IMG/VR virus record: IMGVR_UViG_3300026078_000049
Location: 1-41,657 of that record
Reading direction: 5' to 3' (one strand)
Source of the DNA: a virus
Length of the DNA stretch: 41,657 nucleotides
The translations under genes and the position numbers were made by a program. The notes beneath the pieces are model-generated. The model worked only from the letters and a program-made list of their open reading frames with translations, was not told where the DNA came from and ran no database searches. Shown here in pieces: positions 37,545 through 41,657 of the stretch (within the stretch, counting starts at the first letter, position 1; every line of letters starts with the position of its first letter).

Positions 37545-37860
37545 ATTCCCTCACAGTATCGGTAGCATGGATGATGATCGGCTGGCGGTTGCTCAGCGCG
37601 GTGGCGTAGGTTTCGGCAGCGGTCTTGCCATCTGCGGCCCATTTGGCCTGTTCCTTGGCGAGCGCTTCCGCACTCTGGGCGGCTAACAGTTTCGCATCCT
37701 GTCGCGCATCATGGAGCGTGGCGCGGGTAATCATCAGGGCCGCGAACAGGATTCCGATGACGATGTACGGCGCGAACTTCCACGCGAGCTTCAGATAGAC
37801 CGATGCCCCGCCCGTCTCGATCGCCTGAATACCCTCTTCAGCAATTGTGATCGGGTTCAT
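37432..37860 (-). CDS. Rz: i-spanin, Rz-like protein
   Basis: The 142-residue product has one membrane helix near residues 25-45 (AWKFAPYIVIGILFAALMIT), then a long helical periplasmic stretch (DARQDAKLLAAQSAEALAKE, then QAKWAADGKTAAETYATALS), and a C-terminal region overlapping Rz1. Start at ATG 37860 (the ORF extends to 37875). It overlaps the holin end. This is the inner-membrane partner of the Rz1 lipoprotein. Confidence 0.8.
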   Translation of the reverse strand: MNPITIAEEGIQAIETGGASVYLKLAWKFAPYIVIGILFAALMITRATLHDARQDAKLLAAQSAEALAKEQAKWAADGKTAAETYATALSNRQPIIIHATDTVREYAQTPAGAAVCAAPGIVSSTDLLDRQLWPAQPAKSGN

Positions 37861-38068
37861 CGCAATGATCCTCATGGCTGGTAGGGATCAGGACCATGGT
37901 CACCCCGACACAGATGGAGGCGTAGGACCAGGGCGGCGGGATCGCAGACGCACCCGCAATGGCGGTTAGAATGCCCGCATAGGTCGATTTCTCGCCTAGT
38001 CGCGCCTTGATATACTCCAGCGCTTTGAACAGGGCTGGGATTGGGTTGAGCTTGGATGGGTCAAACAT
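37838..38068 (-). CDS. Holin candidate
   Basis: A 76-residue protein with two hydrophobic stretches, STYAGILTAIAGASAIPPPW and YASICVGVTMVLIP, separated by a short turn, and a charged N-terminal helix (FKALEYIKARLGEK) plus a polar His/Asp-rich C-terminus. Size, topology and position between endolysin and spanins support a class II-like holin. The ATG overlaps the endolysin stop (TGATG). Confidence 0.7.
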   Translation of the reverse strand: MFDPSKLNPIPALFKALEYIKARLGEKSTYAGILTAIAGASAIPPPWSYASICVGVTMVLIPTSHEDHCDEPDHNC

Positions 38069-38628
38069 CACGCTACCCCGTCATATTGAGTGAGATTGTT
38101 GCTCGCGATGATGCTGTGGATCACTGCCGCGTACCCAAGCGCTGTCGCGTAATGGACGGCCATCAGATCCACGAAGCGTGAGACATCGGGCAACGCAGCC
38201 ATTGCGGGCGCGTAGATCGGCGAAGTGCCTAGCAACTTGCCGTGGGCGTCAAAGAAGGCGTCGGCGCTCGGGAAATCCTTGAACCAGCGCTGACACTTCA
38301 CGTCCTCGCCGTTGTAATGCTCATGGGTCCAGCAGAGGGTCGCAGGCTCTAGCGGAGTTCCGGGCACGAATGGGAACACGGCATCTTTGACTTTTGCCGT
38401 TATGCCGCCATAGTTAAACTTGCCGGTTACAGCCTTCCCGTAAGCGCTTTCGTCGCCCCATTGAGCGAGGCTGACAGAGGCAGGCACACGCCACTTGCGC
38501 TGCGAGGCCTGGGCAGATGCAACAATGTTCGGCGGGAAGCGCGAGTTGATCGCAGGCTTTGCCGGAGCGGGTGGCGCAGGCGCAGCACTGCCGTTGAGAC
38601 GCGATAGCGCCCCAAGGAACCAGACCAT
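38068..38628 (-). CDS. Endolysin with glucosaminidase (GH73) domain
   Basis: The 186-residue product has a short N-terminus then the lysin domain: PASVSLAQWGDESAYGKAVT with the catalytic Glu, GKFNYGGITAKVKDA, and WTHEHYNGEDVKCQRWFKDF, SADAFFDAHGKLLG, HYATALGYAAVIHSII. These are the conserved blocks of bacterial N-acetylglucosaminidase/glucosaminidase family proteins. It cuts peptidoglycan glycan strands. It is encoded next to holin and spanins. No clear signal peptide is present. Confidence 0.87.
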   Translation of the reverse strand: MVWFLGALSRLNGSAAPAPPAPAKPAINSRFPPNIVASAQASQRKWRVPASVSLAQWGDESAYGKAVTGKFNYGGITAKVKDAVFPFVPGTPLEPATLCWTHEHYNGEDVKCQRWFKDFPSADAFFDAHGKLLGTSPIYAPAMAALPDVSRFVDLMAVHYATALGYAAVIHSIIASNNLTQYDGVA

Positions 38629-38639
38629 GGGTGGTATCC

Positions 38640-38882
38640 TTATTTGTTGCGGGGTTTTGGCTCGGGCACGTCCAAGTCGGACCTACCTGACAGGCGCGCG
38701 ATCTCGCGGTCGAGATACCAACGGGCCTTCCTCAGATCCTCAATAGGATCGCCCTTGAGGCCGCAGCGCCAGATGTACTTCACGGCATTGCCACGGCAGA
38801 AATTCAGGTGTTCAGTGAAATCGATGCACTCGCGGCCATCTGGACCATGGCGATAGTGTGCGGGGTTGATTGCGTCGGTCAT
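38640..38882 (-). CDS. DUF3310 protein
   Basis: An 80-residue protein: MTDAINPAHYRHGPDGRECI, DFTEHLNFCRGNAVKYIWRC, GLKGDPIEDLRKARWYLDREI. These are the NPaHY....EcIdi..h..F..GNaiKYiwR.G.K....eDL.KA.wYL motifs of DUF3310, sometimes annotated nucleotide kinase-like, but the activity is unproven. ATG 38882 overlaps the upstream stop as ATGA; the longer ORF is rejected. Confidence 0.87.
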   Translation of the reverse strand: MTDAINPAHYRHGPDGRECIDFTEHLNFCRGNAVKYIWRCGLKGDPIEDLRKARWYLDREIARLSGRSDLDVPEPKPRNK

Positions 38883-40009
38883 ACTGCCTCCAGCATTTCC
38901 GGAGAAATTGTGACCGTGCCCACTTCGCCGTAGCTCTGATGGAAGGTCATGGCGGTGATGGCGCGCTCGCTGATCCAGCCGCCACGGGCCGCGTAGGCAT
39001 CTCGGGCCGCCAAGGTCGGATGCTGGATCACGCGGCAGCCCGCATGCTCCTTGTCCTCCTTGTGGTGCCGGTGCCCGGTGTTGATGTAGCGCTTGGTCGT
39101 CTCGCCCCACATCGGCGCGAATTGTGCGGCGAATAACAGCGGAAGCTCCGCATTTTTGCGGAGATGACCATGGTGGTAGCCGAGCATGACCTTGCCCCAT
39201 TGGAGGGCGTAATAGGGCAGTTCGCTGTCGTGGACTGTTACGCGGGGCTCGTTCTCGTACAGGGCGCCGAACAACTTACGTAGCCAGAGGGAAGAGGTGG
39301 GGTCATGGTTTCCCTCGCAGATAAGCAGAATAACGCGCCTGTGCTTTTCTGCGGCGAGGGCAACAAGGCGACGGATGAGGCGGATAGACACCTCCACCAC
39401 GCGTCCGAACCGGCTATCAGCGTCGAGTACATGACCATGGGATGGTGTGACGGGGACGAGGCCGTCTGCATGGAGCCAATCTCCCTGAATATTAACGATA
39501 GCCGTGTCGGCGGATGGCGCGCCGGCCACCATGGCCTGCATCGCAGCATTGCCGGTTGCCTCCGCGATCGAGACATCCCAATCCGCCCCCCCCTCTTTAC
39601 GCCAGCACAGCGCCCCGAGGTGAAAATCGGTGAAGGTATATTGCGTCAGGAGTAGCGGATTGACGAGGATCGGCGCGTCAATTGGTGCGATCCGTGGCAG
39701 ATCCGCCGCCATGGCATCAATCACCGCCTTAAGCGCGGCCTCTTGCTCCTCTTTCTCAGGTCGTTGCTGAACCCATTGCGCAACAACCTCGCCTTCGCGA
39801 TTGTGGAGCGTGGAGACCTTGGAGACCGCAAAGCCGGGGAGCATTTCATGCGATCCCTGCCCCAGCCGGGTTTCGGATATGCTCTTCAGGACGCGCTTGA
39901 CCTTGCTCCAAGACAGGCCAAGCTCATCGGCTACAGCCTGCTTGCTGTTGAGGCGCGCGAACGCCTCCCTCACGCTCTCTACGAGCGCTGGGTCATATCC
40001 GGCTGGCAA
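38879..40009 (-). CDS. Metallophosphoesterase with N-terminal HTH
   Basis: The 376-residue protein has an N-terminal HTH-like block (AFARLNSKQAVADELGLSWS) and a calcineurin-like phosphoesterase domain: TFTDFHLGALCW (D-x-H), IQGDWLHADG (GD-x-x-D-like), LLICEGNHDPTSS (GNHD), MLGYHHGHLRKN and INTGHRHHKED (GH-x-H). These are the metal-binding motifs of the superfamily. Such phage proteins are found near lysis/late genes; the substrate is unknown, possibly nucleic acid. Confidence 0.88.
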   Translation of the reverse strand: MPAGYDPALVESVREAFARLNSKQAVADELGLSWSKVKRVLKSISETRLGQGSHEMLPGFAVSKVSTLHNREGEVVAQWVQQRPEKEEQEAALKAVIDAMAADLPRIAPIDAPILVNPLLLTQYTFTDFHLGALCWRKEGGADWDVSIAEATGNAAMQAMVAGAPSADTAIVNIQGDWLHADGLVPVTPSHGHVLDADSRFGRVVEVSIRLIRRLVALAAEKHRRVILLICEGNHDPTSSLWLRKLFGALYENEPRVTVHDSELPYYALQWGKVMLGYHHGHLRKNAELPLLFAAQFAPMWGETTKRYINTGHRHHKEDKEHAGCRVIQHPTLAARDAYAARGGWISERAITAMTFHQSYGEVGTVTISPEMLEAV

Positions 40010-40080
40010 ATGCAGCCTCCTGTCGCTGTTGGAAATATTACGCGAAGCTACTGGAACAAATCTGGAACCGGCACGTTGGC

Positions 40081-40434
40081 TCAGCGTATCTTGCTGAGCG
40101 TATCCGTCATGTCGGGCGGTGTGTTGAGGTCGATCGGGAAGGCCGATCCAAGGATTTTTGCCACCGCCGTTAGGGCAGGGTTGTGCGGATCAATCGCGTG
40201 GAGAGCTGGAACGACGTACCCGAGAGCCACCCAGATCTTACGGTTGTCCTCTTCCAGGGCCGCAACTCGCGCTTCCAGCTTCGCCACTAATTCCGCCTCC
40301 TTGGCTTCCAGGCGCCTTTCACGACGATCAGCGCGCCCAAAGAGCCATTTCACACCACCCCATGCACCACCGCAGATTGTGACAATTCCTCCAGTGATCG
40401 CGGCAAAATCCAGAGGATTTGTCCCATTACTCAC
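40081..40434 (-). CDS. Membrane-anchored coiled-coil protein
   Basis: A 117-residue product with an N-terminal hydrophobic segment (AAITGGIVTICGGAWGGVKW), a coiled coil (RRERRLEAKEAELVAKLEAR, then VAALEEDNRKIW), and a C-terminal PNPAL/LGSAFPIDL-type tail. The start is GTG, overlapping the upstream stop (GTGA). A holin accessory or envelope role is possible because it lies near the lysis genes. Confidence 0.65.
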   Translation of the reverse strand: MSNGTNPLDFAAITGGIVTICGGAWGGVKWLFGRADRRERRLEAKEAELVAKLEARVAALEEDNRKIWVALGYVVPALHAIDPHNPALTAVAKILGSAFPIDLNTPPDMTDTLSKIR

Positions 40435-40541
40435 GCGAGGTTATCCGCAATGATGTATGGAAGCTCTGTCACCGAGAAATAGAAGACGAGCGTAATCAGC
40501 GCGACGCCTATACAGACGCGCGCCCATGGGCTTTCGAGCAT
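40431..40541 (-). CDS. Very small single-pass membrane protein
   Basis: A 36-residue ORF: MLESPWARVCIGVALITLVF then YFSVTELPYIIADNLA, with one membrane helix. It is translationally coupled to the next gene by GTGA. Small membrane proteins in this spot may be holin or antiholin components; nothing specific is visible. Confidence 0.55.
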   Translation of the reverse strand: MLESPWARVCIGVALITLVFYFSVTELPYIIADNLA

Positions 40542-40607
40542 GGACGTTCCCTATGGTTACGGGATAGGTTTTGAGATAAGGTTCGCCCCCGAAACGGTGG
40601 GGCACCT

Positions 40608-40757
40608 ATGATTACGTCAATATTAACTAAACTTGCCGCGTTCTGGCGCGGATACATAGCGCTTGTAAAAGACCCTTCAGGTAAAGACGACGGCTGCGAC
40701 TGGGGCGACCTTAAGCTCTGGGAGCATTATCCCAACGAGTGGCCGAACAAGGATTAA
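40608..40757 (+). CDS. Orphan plus-strand small protein
   Basis: A 49-residue ORF (MITSILTKLAAFWRGYIALV, KDPSGKDDGCDWGDLKLWEH, ending YPNEWPNKD). The amphipathic N-terminus and Trp-rich polar C-terminus look like real protein. It lies between minus-strand late genes and its last bases overlap the tail gene stop at 40754. A G-rich ribosome site (GGTGGGG) precedes it. It may be an independently expressed accessory gene. Confidence 0.55.
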   Translation: MITSILTKLAAFWRGYIALVKDPSGKDDGCDWGDLKLWEHYPNEWPNKD

Positions 40758-41657
40758 GCCGCGACCGCATCGGTGACATCCCCGTCGCAATGATAAAGAG
40801 CGACGATGTTTGCCGCAGCGTTCGTATAAGGCGCTGTCGGTGCCGTGTAGTTGGCGCCGCTGGTGGTCGGATATTTGTTCGCGGAGAAGATGGCCGCCTC
40901 GTCCAGCGTGGCTGTTGCGGCGAGTAGAATTGAGCTCCCAGCGTGTTGGCGAAGTTGGTATCTAGTCGACCCCGGATTAACGGAATAGGCCGTGGCGCTG
41001 TATAGTATCTGCGTCCCCGCTCCCGCATCGGTCTTGTTCGTCAGGTAGATCTGCGAACCATTCGCGCCGCGCTGATAGGCGACATGGTAGCGCTTGTTTG
41101 CAGTGAGCGTGACCGAGCCCGATCCCGCACCCGTCGTGATCTTGCCAGACGAAGAAATTCCGATGAATTCCGATCCAAAGTTACCAACTAGAACCTGCGT
41201 TGCCGCAGGGTTCGCAAGGAAGGTGAATTCGCATTCCAGCGTGAAAGGCCCGAAAACGGGGCACGAATTGGTGGCTGCAGTCGCCGTGCCACCGCTCAGC
41301 GTCTGGCCAAAGCCCGTCTCTTCCTGCGACCCATAGGTGGGGCTGGTCGCGGTCATGGAGAAAGGCGAACTGACGATGAATCCGCTGGGGGGCGCGTTGA
41401 CTGTGCTGGCTGGCACTGGCGCCGCAATCGTGATCGGAGCCTGGTTGGGCAAGACCTGACGCCCCACCGTGATGCCGTCGCCATCGGTGCGATCGTCGCG
41501 GATGTTGCTGACGCTGCCGTCGTTGGTGTTGTCGTTCGGCCAATAGACGAACATGTCCAGGACGTGGCCGTCTCCGGGGTCATTCGCCAAGGTGATCGAC
41601 AGCGTGGTCTTATTGGTGACGCTCACCGAGGAGGCGGCGAAACGGTTGTTGGTGGTG
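40754..41657 (-). CDS. Tail esterase/lectin protein, C-terminal part
   Basis: This is the continuation of the gene at 1-1416, in the same frame across the contig ends (residues about 428-728). The C-terminal 240 residues form a LamG/concanavalin A-like lectin: PVFGPFTLECEFTFLANPAA, then VLVGNFGSEFIGISSSGKIT, ANKRYHVAYQRGANGSQIYL, and LDEAAIFSANKYPTTSGANY with the closing NIVALYHCDGDVTDAVAA. Such domains bind glycans and often sit on phage fibres. A start inferred at 41626 alone would be an artefact of the contig edge. Confidence 0.85.
   Translation of the reverse strand, partial: TTNNRFAASSVSVTNKTTLSITLANDPGDGHVLDMFVYWPNDNTNDGSVSNIRDDRTDGDGITVGRQVLPNQAPITIAAPVPASTVNAPPSGFIVSSPFSMTATSPTYGSQEETGFGQTLSGGTATAATNSCPVFGPFTLECEFTFLANPAATQVLVGNFGSEFIGISSSGKITTGAGSGSVTLTANKRYHVAYQRGANGSQIYLTNKTDAGAGTQILYSATAYSVNPGSTRYQLRQHAGSSILLAATATLDEAAIFSANKYPTTSGANYTAPTAPYTNAAANIVALYHCDGDVTDAVAA
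41532..41657. repeat. Right copy of the contig end overlap
   Basis: Identical to bases 8-133 at offset 41524. See the left copy; together they show that the ends are joined in the natural molecule. Confidence 0.9.

Overview
The window is the essentially complete genome of a temperate, short-tailed (podovirus-like) phage, assembled as a linear contig whose two ends overlap. Bases 8-133 and 41532-41657 are identical, and the tail gene cut by the contig edge reads through the joined ends without a frameshift, so the natural molecule is a circle or circular permutation of about 41,524 bp. Virion type is inferred from an SU10-like major capsid protein, a 700-residue portal, an adaptor and nozzle-like proteins, large Gly/Ala-rich internal proteins, and no recognisable tape measure, tail tube or sheath. 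High GC, the style of the small accessory genes and a tRNA-Gly(UCC) attachment site suggest an alphaproteobacterial, perhaps sphingomonad, host; this is inference.

Minus strand, read from about 24.5 kb downwards. A leftward early operon starts at a small HTH gene and runs through short regulators, a stand-alone DnaA domain IV protein, RusA, a DUF559 nuclease, a lambda O-like initiator with iterons inside its gene, and a helicase-loader-like protein. A 187-residue protein in the position of lambda Q follows, then a 300-bp gap holding a terminator. After the gap come small genes, terS, terL, portal, scaffold, major capsid, adaptor, nozzle, internal/ejection proteins and tail proteins. Across the contig junction the minus strand continues with the tail esterase/lectin, small membrane genes, a metallophosphoesterase, DUF3310, endolysin, holin and nested Rz/Rz1 spanins (37.3-41.6 kb).

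Plus strand, 24.6-37.3 kb. A repressor-like HTH gene lies between two sets of 17-bp palindromic operators spaced 34-35 bp apart. A rightward early operon follows: small accessory genes, then an ERF annealing protein, YqaJ exonuclease and SSB recombination set, a DUF968 HNH nuclease, DUF1367, ASCH and DUF551-like proteins, and a tyrosine integrase. attP, the 3' half of tRNA-Gly(UCC), lies directly after the integrase. Beyond it is an accessory segment: a Dam-type methyltransferase, a divergent minus-strand pair (ribbon-helix-helix protein plus an integrase-arm/GIY-YIG fusion nuclease), a SLOG-family DUF2493 protein, DUF1643 and several small genes.

The parts together describe a lambda-like life style with podovirus structural genes: an immunity switch (24.5-25.1 kb), an O/P-type replication system with its origin in the initiator gene, ERF-type recombination, and site-specific integration. 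The most unusual items are the arm-domain/GIY-YIG fusion with its RHH partner beside attP, the regularly spaced operator array, and the intragenic iterons.
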